Of a stretch of 38,697 nt of DNA, positions 1 through 8,791 are shown in pieces. Numbering within the stretch: position 1 is the stretch's first letter; each line of letters opens with the position of its first letter. The stretch lies in contig JAAZMF010000007.1 in NCBI GenBank assembly GCA_012798955.1, positions 1 through 38,697 of the forward strand, in the 5' to 3' direction. The notes under the pieces are model-generated. The model was not told the DNA's origin and did no database searches. It was given only the letters and a program-made list of their open reading frames with translations. Source of the DNA: Bacillota bacterium. Lineage in GTDB: Bacteria; Bacillota; Limnochordia; DTU087. Position numbers and translations under genes: made by a program.

Positions 1-317
1 ACCCCATTTTCATCTTCAACCTGATTATCTACGATGCGAACAGGCTTGCCTTCAACAGCCCGGTTCAGTAATTCTTCGCCAGCCTGATCCAGCAAACAGA
101 TGCCATGTTGTGCTAAAAGCCGCGGCCCTAAATTTGGGTATCGACCAGAACTGAAGGACTTGGCATTAATCACAGCTTTCACCCGGGCCGCTACCAAGGA
201 CTCTGCCGCAATCTCATCGAGATCCAGATGATCTATGATGGCAATATCACCGGGTTGCAGTCTCTTGACTAGGTTTTTTGTCTTCCTATCTACCCGAGCA
301 ATACCTTGGATTTTCAT
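1..317 (-). CDS. steA: SteA-like protein, N-terminal part (3' end outside window)
   Basis: The first 105 residues are visible, beginning MKIQGIARVDRKTKNLVKRL and containing a GDIAIIDH stretch and a SGRYPNLGPRLLA stretch. These match the N-terminal region of the SteA family, named for a cytokinetic-ring protein of Actinobacteria and common in Clostridia, often annotated as thiamin-pyrophosphokinase-like. The ATG is preceded by GGAGGG at good distance. It lies just downstream of the spo0A terminator, the usual position of this gene in Clostridia (spoIVB-spo0A-steA). Its role in spore-formers is not established; a link to division or the envelope is inferred from the family. The C-terminal part, with its membrane segment, is outside the window. 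The family call is from recognition of the N-terminal motifs. Confidence 0.75.
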   Translation of the reverse strand, partial: MKIQGIARVDRKTKNLVKRLQPGDIAIIDHLDLDEIAAESLVAARVKAVINAKSFSSGRYPNLGPRLLAQHGICLLDQAGEELLNRAVEGKPVRIVDNQVEDENG

Positions 318-333
318 GTTGTGGCCCTCCATA

Positions 334-360
334 TAAAAAACGGGAGAAAAAGCTCTCCCG
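334..360 (-). terminator. Intrinsic terminator after spo0A
   Basis: Read on the minus strand, a seven-base-pair stem CGGGAGA/TCTCCCG with a five-base loop is followed by TTTTTTAT. It sits about 35 bp past the spo0A stop and just before the steA ribosome binding site, so it should end the spoIVB-spo0A transcript. Confidence 0.85.
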
Positions 361-395
361 CCACTAGTATAGCTTGATCTGTCGGCACCTATACC

Positions 396-1223
396 CTAGT
401 TCAAATCCTCTCCCTTAGCCCGTAGCTCCAAACGAATATCATCGGCGATTTTGGCAACAAACGATGAATTGCTGGGGCGCCCCCGATTGGCATCTACCGA
501 ATATCCAAAGGCCCGATGCAAGATCTCCATATCGCCCCTCGACCAAGCAGTTTCAATGGCATGACGCATGGAGCGCTCCACCTTAGCAGATGTAGATTGA
601 TGGTTCTTGGCAACAGTGGGGTATAGCACTTTAGTCATTTGACCTAGTAACTCAACATCGTAGATCACCATAGCGATGGCATCTTTCAGATAACGGTACC
701 CCTTATAATGGGCCGGCACGCCTAGTTCAGTGATGCGCTCCGCGATCATGCGCTCTACTAAGGTGTTACCCAAAGCATCGGTTATCATGTTCTCTGTTAT
801 CCCGGAGTGCTCGGCTATTTGCTCATCTTCATCCTTGGCGATTTTGCCTCCATGGATTGTCTCCCGAATGTGCTTAATTAGAATCTCCCACTCCAATGGT
901 TTCATCAGAAAGCAATCTGCGCCCAATCGTAGGGAACGCTTTAAGAAATCATCAGTGCCAAAAGCTGTCACAACCAAAAACTTGCTCTCTATATCCATCT
1001 CTCTGGCCTGCTCTAGCACAGCAAGTCCATCAAGATAGGGAAGTACCAAATCTAATACGACTAAATCCGGATCCAGGCGGTCGATTTCCCGAAGGGCAGA
1101 GCGCCCATCGTGTACGACGCCTACACAGACCAAATCAGGCTCTTTTTGGATTTCTTGCTGTAGCAATAGACAAAACTGCCGATTTCCATCTACTATGAGC
1201 ACAGTTTGCGCCTTAGCCCCCAC
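396..1223 (-). CDS. spo0A: Sporulation master response regulator Spo0A (Gly in acidic pocket)
   Basis: Spo0A is the phosphorelay-controlled transcription factor that starts sporulation. The N-terminal receiver domain (about 1-125) has the phospho-acceptor Asp in VVLDLVLP, the switch Thr in VVTAFG and the Lys in FLMKPL. A linker is followed by the Spo0A-specific DNA-binding domain (about 150-275), with the recognition-helix region RPSNSSFVAKIADDIRLE. I chose the GTG at 1223 because AGGTGG lies five bases upstream; an in-frame GTG at 1232 falls inside that ribosome binding site. The usual acidic pair (VDDN) reads VDGN here, and the codon is GGA, so the second Asp that helps bind magnesium is missing. 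The gene follows spoIVB closely and ends at a terminator. Family assignment is certain; the effect of the substitution is inferred. Confidence 0.97.
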   Translation of the reverse strand: MGAKAQTVLIVDGNRQFCLLLQQEIQKEPDLVCVGVVHDGRSALREIDRLDPDLVVLDLVLPYLDGLAVLEQAREMDIESKFLVVTAFGTDDFLKRSLRLGADCFLMKPLEWEILIKHIRETIHGGKIAKDEDEQIAEHSGITENMITDALGNTLVERMIAERITELGVPAHYKGYRYLKDAIAMVIYDVELLGQMTKVLYPTVAKNHQSTSAKVERSMRHAIETAWSRGDMEILHRAFGYSVDANRGRPSNSSFVAKIADDIRLELRAKGEDLN

Positions 1224-1254
1224 GTTTACCACCTCACAGTTCTAGGTGGATTTG

Positions 1255-2643
1255 TTATTCGTCGTCGGCTTCTAAGGCTCCTCCCATAGCTGCTACTAAT
1301 TCCATGGTATAACTAAGTGCCTTAGGGGTCTCACCTCCAGATTTGCCATGATCCCAAAGGCCTGCTTCCTGGAGCATCCACTCTAGGAAAACTCCAAATC
1401 CCCGCTCGGGATCGTTAACAAAGACATGGGTCACTGCCCCAACTAAAGCCCCGTCCTGCAATATGGGGCTACCGCTCATACCTTGGATAATGCCTCCCGT
1501 ACGTCCGAGCAACCTTTCATCAACGACTCTTAGGACTATGCCCTTATCATCGGGCCGGTTCTGAGGTGTAACTTTCAATATTTCCACTCGGAAGGCCTCC
1601 ACCTGCTCCCCATCAAGCACCGTGAGGATTTCCGCAGGACCCACCTTGACTTCACTAGCTAGCGCCACCGGCACTTCTCGCTCCCAAGGGGAAGGTGCAG
1701 GGCTTGTGGAAAGTCGCCCAAAGACACCGAACTTCGTGTTCTTTTCAATACTACCTATGGTATCTTTTTCGCTGCGAAAGGTCCCCTTTTTCTCTCCGGG
1801 ATTCCCCCGAGAGCCACGGCGTACCTCACTGATTTGGGCCCGGACAATCCGTCCGTCCTCTATGGGAGCAGGGCCTGTCATACTGGTTGCGATTAGGTGC
1901 CCTAGGGCCCCGTATTTGCCCGAAGGGGCATGGTAAAAGGTCAGTGTTCCCACCCCGGCTGTAGGCTCATCTAAAATCATGCCTAACATGTATCTAGGGC
2001 CCTCACCATTGGCATTGGGGACAGAGCCCACTAGCACTGGTACAAGATTAACCGTAAAGCGATTAGCCCCTCGCTTTACGGTGAAAGCGATCTCCCTTTG
2101 CATTCGACCCATGGTATCAATTAAAGCCGCGACATGGGCGACACTGCGAACAGGCTGCCCGGCGATGGCCTCGATGATATCCCCCGGCAAGATGCCGGCA
2201 TCTCTGGCGGGATAACGCTCAGTACCGTTTACATCTATGACCGGTACAGTGCGACTGACAATTAGGCCCTGGGCGCTTAGCAAAACACCTATGGCTTGGC
2301 CACCGGGACGCACATATAACTTGGGAACTACATCGACAACCATCTGACGGAGGGGAATTACATCCAAAAAACGTAATTCAAGATCTACCCGCCCCAATGT
2401 GGTTGGCCGCAGAGCTAGACCGTCCTCCGTAGGCACTAGCAAGCCCTGGGATCCACTGGGATCTCGTATGGTAAAAAGGGGAAGTACCTGCAAAAGCTGC
2501 TCTTGTCCAGAAAAAAGCCGCATATGTACCGGCGCATTAATTAATGAAGCAAATAGGAACAAAGCCACGGAAATCAAGACTAACAAAGCGAAAGCCTTAA
2601 TAGTGCGTTGCTTGCTACCATCCACCGGCTCCACACTCCTCAT
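1255..2643 (-). CDS. spoIVB: SpoIVB serine peptidase (S55), forespore signal for sigma-K activation
   Basis: SpoIVB is secreted from the forespore and triggers the SpoIVFB-dependent processing of pro-sigma-K. An N-terminal membrane anchor (about 16-36) is followed by a PDZ domain (about 115-195) and the S55 peptidase domain. The catalytic triad is visible: His249 in YGALGHLIA, Asp375 in VVDERLL, and Ser390 in QGMSGSPI, with the Asp-Ser spacing of 15 expected for the family. The C-terminal THVFVNDPERGFGVFLEWML block is typical. The first ATG has a poor ribosome binding site. A GTG at codon 7 has AGGAG ten bases upstream and could be the real start. It lies between the recN terminator and spo0A, the usual order. 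Sigma-G control is expected from the family; no clear promoter was seen. Confidence 0.96.
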   Translation of the reverse strand: MRSVEPVDGSKQRTIKAFALLVLISVALFLFASLINAPVHMRLFSGQEQLLQVLPLFTIRDPSGSQGLLVPTEDGLALRPTTLGRVDLELRFLDVIPLRQMVVDVVPKLYVRPGGQAIGVLLSAQGLIVSRTVPVIDVNGTERYPARDAGILPGDIIEAIAGQPVRSVAHVAALIDTMGRMQREIAFTVKRGANRFTVNLVPVLVGSVPNANGEGPRYMLGMILDEPTAGVGTLTFYHAPSGKYGALGHLIATSMTGPAPIEDGRIVRAQISEVRRGSRGNPGEKKGTFRSEKDTIGSIEKNTKFGVFGRLSTSPAPSPWEREVPVALASEVKVGPAEILTVLDGEQVEAFRVEILKVTPQNRPDDKGIVLRVVDERLLGRTGGIIQGMSGSPILQDGALVGAVTHVFVNDPERGFGVFLEWMLQEAGLWDHGKSGGETPKALSYTMELVAAMGGALEADDE

Positions 2644-2668
2644 CGGGGAAAATCGGCGAAATCAGGCA

Positions 2669-2701
2669 ATAAAAAAAGGGTCTAAGGCGACGCCTGACCC
2701 T
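2669..2701 (-). terminator. Intrinsic terminator after recN
   Basis: On the minus strand AGGGTC pairs with GACCCT around an inner AGGC/GCCT stem, followed by a run of seven T. It lies 30 bp past the recN stop and separates the recN transcript from spoIVB-spo0A. Confidence 0.85.
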
Positions 2702-2730
2702 TATGATTCCCTCGACTTGTAGGAGCTATG

Positions 2731-4467
2731 TTAGGAACTAACCCGCTCATCAAGCAATTGTCGGGCATGTTGGCGACTTACTTCTGAGGCCCCATCTCCC
2801 GCCAACATTCGTGCTAACTCCTGAATCCTAGCCTCAGGCTCAAGAGACTTCACAGTCACATGGGTAGATTGATCACTAACTTCCTTGGTAATGGCCAAAT
2901 GATGGTTAGCCATTCCGGCTACCTGAGGCAAGTGGGTTACACATAACACTTGGCGCTCTGTGGCTAAGGCAGCTAGCTTGGCTCCGACCGCCCGGGCAGT
3001 TTTGCCACCAATACCAGCATCCACCTCATCGAATATGAGTGTAGATACTCCATCTGCAGCAGCGATGGTTGATTTTAATGCCAGCATTAGCCGACTCGCC
3101 TCCCCACCTGATGCAACACGGGCAAGGGGCTTTACATCCTCACCGGGATTAGCTGAAAACAAGAACTCCACATGATCCACACCTCGAGCGGTCACTTGTA
3201 CCATCTTGGTGTCATCGCCTTCCAAGTAGGGCACTCCCATAGTGTCGGCAACTTGAGAGACCTGTATCAAGAAACGGGCATGGGTCAAGTTTAGATCCGG
3301 CAATTCTGCCATGATCCTTTGCTCTAGCTCCTTGGCAACAATTTGACGCATGGCCGACAATTCACTGGCGACCTTACCAAGATCTGTGTTAGCCTTTGCC
3401 AAATCCTCCCGAAGGCGCCCCATGGTAATCTCACTACTTTGCAGTTCTTCCAGCTCACGGGAGACTTTGTCAAAGTAGACAAGAATAGCATCTGTTGTCT
3501 CCCCGTATTTGCGCTCTAGGCGATGGATTAGACTTAGTCTCTCTTCCACCTGATCAAGCCGCCCGGGTTCAGAATCTAATCCCTCGGCATATTCCCGTAA
3601 CTGCCATACAGCCTCTTGGGCATTGGCCGTGGCCGCTCCTACTAACTGAAGTATGTCCTCTAGCCGTTGGTCATGTTTTACTAGCGGTTCTAGTAACTGA
3701 CTAGCTTCACCTAGGCCATCGAGCACACCCTTGGCTTCTACCTCTTGCCCGTAAAGCATTTGGTAAGCTAAGGTGACCCCCTCCCGCAGCTTCTCACCGT
3801 GACGGAGCAATTCCCGTTCTTGCTTTAGCCCAATCTCTTCTCCGGGGGTCAGATGCGCGGCGGCGATCTCATCTACCTGAAACTGCAGTAAATCTATTTG
3901 CCGTAATCGGTCTTGCTCACTCAAAGTCAATCGTTCAAGATCTCGCTCCAGTGCCCTCACTTGCCCATAGGCTTCCTCCACTTGGGCTCGCATCACAGAT
4001 AGTTTGGGGCCACCCATGGCATCCACCATTTCCAGATACTGATGGGGGTCAAAGACCGCTTGATGTTCTTGTTGCCCATGGATTTCCACCAAAAAACTAC
4101 CGATTTCCCGCAAGGCACCCACTGTGGCTAGTCGGCCATTTACCCAGCACTTATTGCGACCTGAACGATGTATCTCCCGGGCCAATATCAGTTCTCCATG
4201 CCCATCATGGGAGAAACCCAATTCCGGTAGTAACTCAAACAGGTTTTTATCCTGGGAGATATCGAAGGTAGCCGCAATCCACGCGGCATCAGCGCCAGTT
4301 CGAATCATCTCAGTGTATGCCCTGCTCCCTGTAAGCATACTAATGGCATCTAGCACAATAGATTTGCCCGCCCCGGTCTCCCCGGTAAGCACAGTCATGC
4401 CCTGCCCAAATTCAAGTTCTAGAGATGTGATCAGCGCGAAATTTTCGATCTGCAGCTGACGCAGCAA
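2731..4467 (-). CDS. recN: DNA repair ATPase RecN
   Basis: RecN is an SMC-like ATPase acting early in double-strand break repair. The Walker A motif GETGAGKS is at residues 29-36. A long coiled-coil region occupies about 150-400, and the C-terminal ABC signature VASGGEASRLMLALK and Walker B LIFDEVDAGIGG follow. The length of 578 residues is normal to slightly long. The start is a TTG preceded by a run of seven G five bases upstream; no better start was seen. It follows argR by 66 bp, the conserved argR-recN order of Bacillota, and is the last gene before a terminator. The family call is secure. Confidence 0.97.
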   Translation of the reverse strand: MLRQLQIENFALITSLELEFGQGMTVLTGETGAGKSIVLDAISMLTGSRAYTEMIRTGADAAWIAATFDISQDKNLFELLPELGFSHDGHGELILAREIHRSGRNKCWVNGRLATVGALREIGSFLVEIHGQQEHQAVFDPHQYLEMVDAMGGPKLSVMRAQVEEAYGQVRALERDLERLTLSEQDRLRQIDLLQFQVDEIAAAHLTPGEEIGLKQERELLRHGEKLREGVTLAYQMLYGQEVEAKGVLDGLGEASQLLEPLVKHDQRLEDILQLVGAATANAQEAVWQLREYAEGLDSEPGRLDQVEERLSLIHRLERKYGETTDAILVYFDKVSRELEELQSSEITMGRLREDLAKANTDLGKVASELSAMRQIVAKELEQRIMAELPDLNLTHARFLIQVSQVADTMGVPYLEGDDTKMVQVTARGVDHVEFLFSANPGEDVKPLARVASGGEASRLMLALKSTIAAADGVSTLIFDEVDAGIGGKTARAVGAKLAALATERQVLCVTHLPQVAGMANHHLAITKEVSDQSTHVTVKSLEPEARIQELARMLAGDGASEVSRQHARQLLDERVSS

Positions 4468-4533
4468 ATCTTACCCCCCCTGTGGAATAATAGGCCTACA
4501 GATGAGCCATTACTAAGAGCACTCTTGAGCAAC

Positions 4534-5013
4534 TCATGAACCATTCTGACGTAGTTTCCTGAATTCCTCCAAAATCGCACCCACCGTTTCCGAGGGTGCT
4601 GCGTTCTTCTCATCTCTGACAATTACCAAGATCGTGTCATCACCGGCAACAGTAGCCAAGATATCAGTCCACTGCAAATCATCAATGGCAGCCGCAACTG
4701 CGTTGGCAGTGCCCGAGAGCGTTTTCAAGATAATCATGTTTTGGCTGTAATCGATCTCCATCACATATTCTTGGAAACTGCGGCGGACCCTCCTGAGAAC
4801 GTCTCCCACCGCCGGTTCAAAGGGTATACCATAGCGGTAATGCCCCTCACCAGTGGGGACCTTCACCAATCTCAATTCCTTTACATCCCGGGATACAGTC
4901 GCCTGCGTAACCACAATGCCTCGCTGGCTCAACATCTCGGCCAATTCCTCTTGGGTTTCAATCTCGTGTTCACGAATAATCTGAAGGATCATTGCCTGCC
5001 GTTTGGTTTTCAT
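4534..5013 (-). CDS. argR: Arginine repressor ArgR/AhrC
   Basis: This is the hexameric arginine-responsive regulator of arginine biosynthesis and catabolism. The N-terminal winged helix (about 1-70) contains the DNA-contacting QATVSRDVKEL. The C-terminal oligomerisation and arginine-binding domain (about 80-150) has GTANAVAAAIDD and the signature VAGDDTILVIVR. The length of 159 residues is standard for the family (about 150). It lies between nadK and recN, the common Bacillota order. The ribosome binding site ahead of the ATG is weak. No clear ARG box was seen in the 112 bp upstream, so autoregulation cannot be judged from the sequence. Confidence 0.96.
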   Translation of the reverse strand: MKTKRQAMILQIIREHEIETQEELAEMLSQRGIVVTQATVSRDVKELRLVKVPTGEGHYRYGIPFEPAVGDVLRRVRRSFQEYVMEIDYSQNMIILKTLSGTANAVAAAIDDLQWTDILATVAGDDTILVIVRDEKNAAPSETVGAILEEFRKLRQNGS

Positions 5014-5125
5014 GAAGCACTAGCCACGCACACTCGCCCATGGCAAGGGTTGTGGCTCACACCCCCCATTCTATCAAGTCTTGCCGATAGCCACCATGTA
5101 TGCTAGGTAGAGTTCTTCGTCCCAG

Positions 5126-6010
5126 TTAGACTTCAGGCTGTGGGGGGTGCAGTGCTGGGTAGTTCAGACGATTCCGTAGCACTTCGTAAAAGCTACGCCC
5201 TCCCAGCTTAATAAATCGAGCATTGAGCTTAGCCCTACGCACCACTACAGATTCCATTGGTGAAAGCTCCACCCCGGCCTGTCCATCGGCTGTAAGCAGA
5301 ACATTGGTTTCTCGATCATTTATCAATCTAATGCGCAATTCATCATCTGGTAGCGCCAAAATCGAACGGGTGGCGAGGCTGTGAGGACAGATAGGTGTAA
5401 TTAGAATCGTCTCCAGACGGGGATGGACAATTGGTCCACCAGCGGAAAGGGAATAGGCGGTAGAACCAGTGGGAGTAGATATGATCAACCCGTCGGCCAA
5501 AAACTCACCGGCTGACACTCCCTCCACTTCAATGGACACATGAATCATCCGGGCAAAAGCCGCCCGGGTGACTACTACGTCATTAACAGCTAGAAACTGT
5601 TCACGCCGTGTATCGCCTTCCACCGTTGCCTCCAAAAGCATGCGCTCTTCGATTGTGTAAGTGCCGGCAAGCAGCTTGCTTAAGGCCACTGTCAAGTCGC
5701 TAGGCTCCACCTCGGTGAGAAATCCCAGGTACCCCAGGTTAATACCAAGCAAAGGTACACCATAGGGGGCCAAAAGCCCCGCCCCGTGCAAAAGCGCTCC
5801 ATCCCCGCCTAACACAACGGCTGCATCTAGAGCCGGCGGAGGTTCGCTGGCAATCACCATGTGGGCATTCCGAGCCCAACCGAGCTGAAGAGCCACATCT
5901 GGAGTCACCCAGATATTTACTCCGAAACCCTCAAGATATGTCCTGGTAGCACGGGCAAGTTCTATGGCTTTAGGTTTCCCAAGATGAGGTAAGATACCGA
6001 TCCGTTTCAC
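5126..6010 (-). CDS. nadK: NAD kinase
   Basis: The enzyme phosphorylates NAD to NADP in the cytoplasm. The GGDG nucleotide-binding motif is at about 68-71, followed by GINLGYLGFLTE, the NDVVVTR motif and the second family signature DGLIISTPTGSTAYSLSAGG. I chose the GTG at 6010 (protein beginning MKRIGILPHLGKP, 294 residues) because GGAGG lies eight bases upstream and this matches the usual N-terminus. An in-frame GTG at 6025 lies inside the ribosome binding site. The gene sits between tlyA and argR, part of the conserved dxs-tlyA-nadK-argR-recN run. No oddities were seen. Confidence 0.96.
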   Translation of the reverse strand: MKRIGILPHLGKPKAIELARATRTYLEGFGVNIWVTPDVALQLGWARNAHMVIASEPPPALDAAVVLGGDGALLHGAGLLAPYGVPLLGINLGYLGFLTEVEPSDLTVALSKLLAGTYTIEERMLLEATVEGDTRREQFLAVNDVVVTRAAFARMIHVSIEVEGVSAGEFLADGLIISTPTGSTAYSLSAGGPIVHPRLETILITPICPHSLATRSILALPDDELRIRLINDRETNVLLTADGQAGVELSPMESVVVRRAKLNARFIKLGGRSFYEVLRNRLNYPALHPPQPEV

Positions 6011-6067
6011 ATTTAGCGCCTCCACCGATCATGCATTCTCCTCTACTGGGGAAATTCCTGCCACCAT

Positions 6068-6880
6068 CTATAGACCAGTTCCAAGCTCTAAGTGCGCTTC
6101 GTTAACTATGTCCCGGCTTAACTTGGCGTAGTCATCTATATGGGGGGCTACTCCCTTTTGCCAATATGCCAAAAATTCCAAATTACCCTCTGGCCCTGCA
6201 ATAGGGGAAAAGGTTAGCCCCAAGAGACCTAGATTAATATCCGCTGCCTCCCTAAGTACTCGGGTAACCACTTCTTGATGTACATCGGGGTCCCTTACCA
6301 CACCTTTTTTGCCTATTTGATCCCGCCTAGCCTCAAATTGTGGCTTAATCAAAGCAATGATCTCACCATCTGGAACGAGTAGCGCCGAGATACCATGGAG
6401 GATCTTAATCAAAGAGATAAACGCTACGTCAACTGTGGCCATATCCACGGGCCCAGGCAGATCATGGGGAAGCACATTCCTGATATTGGTCCGCTCCATA
6501 ACTAATACCCGAGGGTCCTGCCGCAAACGCCAGTCCAATTGACCATAGCCTACATCTATAGCGATAACCCTAGTCACACCATTCTGAAGCAAGCAATCAG
6601 TAAAGCCCCCGGTGGATGCCCCCACATCCACAGCAGATTTCCCTTGGACTACTACCGAGAAAACCTCCAAGGCCTTTGCTAGTTTCAGTCCACCTCGACT
6701 CACGTAGGGGATGGGGTTACCCCTCACTTCAATTTGAGCATCCCTTAAAACAGCAGTACCAGGTTTATCCACCCGATGACCGTCAACGTAAACTATACCT
6801 GCCATGATGAGGCCTTGGGCCCTAGTCCGACTTTCCGCTAACCCTTCGTTAACAAGTAATACATCCAATCGGGTTTTCAT
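6068..6880 (-). CDS. tlyA: TlyA-family rRNA 2'-O-methyltransferase
   Basis: An N-terminal S4 RNA-binding domain (about 1-62, starting MKTRLDVLLVNEGLAESR) is followed by an FtsJ-like methyltransferase domain with the SAM-binding motif DVGASTGGFTDCLL at about 85-98. TlyA proteins methylate ribose 2'-OH groups in 16S and/or 23S rRNA; some annotate them as hemolysin A. The length of 270 residues is standard. The start ATG overlaps the dxs stop (ATGA), indicating translational coupling. The substrate specificity (23S only or both subunits) cannot be read from the sequence. Confidence 0.95.
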   Translation of the reverse strand: MKTRLDVLLVNEGLAESRTRAQGLIMAGIVYVDGHRVDKPGTAVLRDAQIEVRGNPIPYVSRGGLKLAKALEVFSVVVQGKSAVDVGASTGGFTDCLLQNGVTRVIAIDVGYGQLDWRLRQDPRVLVMERTNIRNVLPHDLPGPVDMATVDVAFISLIKILHGISALLVPDGEIIALIKPQFEARRDQIGKKGVVRDPDVHQEVVTRVLREAADINLGLLGLTFSPIAGPEGNLEFLAYWQKGVAPHIDDYAKLSRDIVNEAHLELGTGL

Positions 6881-8775
6881 GAGACTATGGCTTTCTCATC
6901 CAGGCGTGCAAAAGCCCCGATTTGTTCAACGAGATGGTCCACATCTAGTCCTAACGCCTCCAAAAGTATCCCATTTTCCCCATGCTCTACGAAATCGTCG
7001 CCTATGCCAAAGCGCTTGAATTTCACCTTGCCTAACATACTTTCTGCCTCCAACAACTCTAACACAGCGGACCCGAATCCCCCGGCAAGCACATTTTCTT
7101 CTAGTGTGATTACCAAATCAGTACCATGGGCCGCCTCCAATATGGCTGTCTTGTCTAGCGGTTTTACCCAACGGGCATTAATCACACCCACGCTGAGGTC
7201 TTGGTTTGTCAACCTTAGCGCTACTTCAAGAGCCGTTGCAACCATGGAGCCAATAGCTATAATAGTTAAATCCCTTCCCTGGGACATGACTTCGGCTTTA
7301 CCGTATTCAACCTCAGGGCTTTCTCCTACGCCCAACTTTTTTAGAGCACTATCGTGCACTTCACCTCTGGGATATCGCAAAGCGGCGCACCCATCCAGTT
7401 GAAGTGCAAGCTCTAGCATTTCAGCAAGCTCCTTGGAATCTTTGGGAGCCATGATGGGAAGGTTTGGGATCATACGCAGATAACTTAGATCAAATACACC
7501 GTGATGGGTTGGTCCATCCTCCCCCACCAGACCCGCTCGATCGATGGCTAACACCACTGGCAAGTTAGGCAAGCATACATCATGAACAACCTGATCAAAG
7601 GCCCGCTGCAGAAATGTTGAGTAGATAGCTACAACTGGCTTTAGACCACCTGCGGCTAAGCCACCTGCTAAGGTCACGGCATGTTGCTCAGCGATACCAA
7701 CATCGAAAAATCGGTTGGGGAATGTCTCCTTAAATCGAGTTAAGCCAGTACCATCGGGCATAGCCGCAGTAATGGCCACGATTTCTTCATCTTCCCCAGC
7801 AAGCTTGACCAGCGTATCTCCAAATACTCGACTATAGGAAGAAACAGCACCATGATTACCATTGGTAGCTATGGCCGGAGCTGTACCATGGTAAAACACT
7901 GGATTTTTCTCCGAAGGCCCATGGCCCTTTCCCTTCTGAGTAATCACGTGGATTAAAACCGGACCTCTTCTGCGCAGGGCCTCCCGCAATGCCTTCTGCA
8001 ATATGGCCACATCATGGCCATCTACAGGACCGATATAAGTAAAGCCTAACTCCTCAAAGAGCATACCCGGGACAACCAACTGTTTCACTAAGCGCTTGGC
8101 ACGATCAGTTGCCCTAAGCATGGAGTCACCAATGGCGGGTATGCGTCCCAAGATCTGCTCAATCTCTTCCTTGGTGCGATTCAGCGTAGGATCCATACGG
8201 AGTCTAGTCAGATATTCAGAGAGGGCTCCCACGTTGGGAGCAATGGACATCTCGTTATCGTTAAGCACTACTGTCAGTCTTGTGCCCATATGACCAGCGT
8301 GGTTAAGAGCTTCAAAGGCCATACCAGCAGTCAAGGCACCATCTCCCACAACAGCTACAACGTTGTGATCCTCCCGGCGATAGTCCCTAGCTAGCGCATA
8401 TCCCAAGGCGGCCGAGATTGCCGTACTACTATGACCCACTGTAAAAGCATCATAGATGCTCTCATGCCGTGCAGGGAAACCACTAATTCCCTTATACTGG
8501 CGCAAAGTTTGGAAGCGATCCCTACGACCTGTAAGCAATTTGTGGGCATAGGCTTGGTGTCCCACATCCCAGACGAGCTTGTCCGCAGGTGTGTTAAGAA
8601 TGGAATGCAGGGCCACTGTAAGCTCGATGACGCCAAGGCTAGACGCCAAATGGCCCCCCGTCTCCTCTACAACACCGATTATTCGCTCCCTCAGCTCCTC
8701 ACACAAAAGAGTCAGTTCTGGACGGGTCATACGATGTAACTGTTTCGGATGCTCGATTATCTCCAGTAATGCCAC
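6877..8775 (-). CDS. dxs: 1-deoxy-D-xylulose-5-phosphate synthase
   Basis: This is the first enzyme of the methylerythritol phosphate route to isoprenoids; it condenses pyruvate and glyceraldehyde 3-phosphate using thiamine diphosphate. The thiamine diphosphate motif starts at GDGALTAGMA (about 144) and runs to NDNEMSIAPN (about 172-181). The catalytic Glu is in IAEQHAVT (about 363). A transketolase C-terminal domain follows. The length of 632 residues is typical. The start is a GTG with AAGGAG nine bases upstream. It directly follows oapA (16 bp) and overlaps tlyA by four bases. With ispA just upstream of the OLE region, the locus links isoprenoid synthesis to the ribonucleoprotein. Confidence 0.98.
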   Translation of the reverse strand: MALLEIIEHPKQLHRMTRPELTLLCEELRERIIGVVEETGGHLASSLGVIELTVALHSILNTPADKLVWDVGHQAYAHKLLTGRRDRFQTLRQYKGISGFPARHESIYDAFTVGHSSTAISAALGYALARDYRREDHNVVAVVGDGALTAGMAFEALNHAGHMGTRLTVVLNDNEMSIAPNVGALSEYLTRLRMDPTLNRTKEEIEQILGRIPAIGDSMLRATDRAKRLVKQLVVPGMLFEELGFTYIGPVDGHDVAILQKALREALRRRGPVLIHVITQKGKGHGPSEKNPVFYHGTAPAIATNGNHGAVSSYSRVFGDTLVKLAGEDEEIVAITAAMPDGTGLTRFKETFPNRFFDVGIAEQHAVTLAGGLAAGGLKPVVAIYSTFLQRAFDQVVHDVCLPNLPVVLAIDRAGLVGEDGPTHHGVFDLSYLRMIPNLPIMAPKDSKELAEMLELALQLDGCAALRYPRGEVHDSALKKLGVGESPEVEYGKAEVMSQGRDLTIIAIGSMVATALEVALRLTNQDLSVGVINARWVKPLDKTAILEAAHGTDLVITLEENVLAGGFGSAVLELLEAESMLGKVKFKRFGIGDDFVEHGENGILLEALGLDVDHLVEQIGAFARLDEKAIVS

Positions 8776-8791
8776 TTCATGAGTCTCCTTG

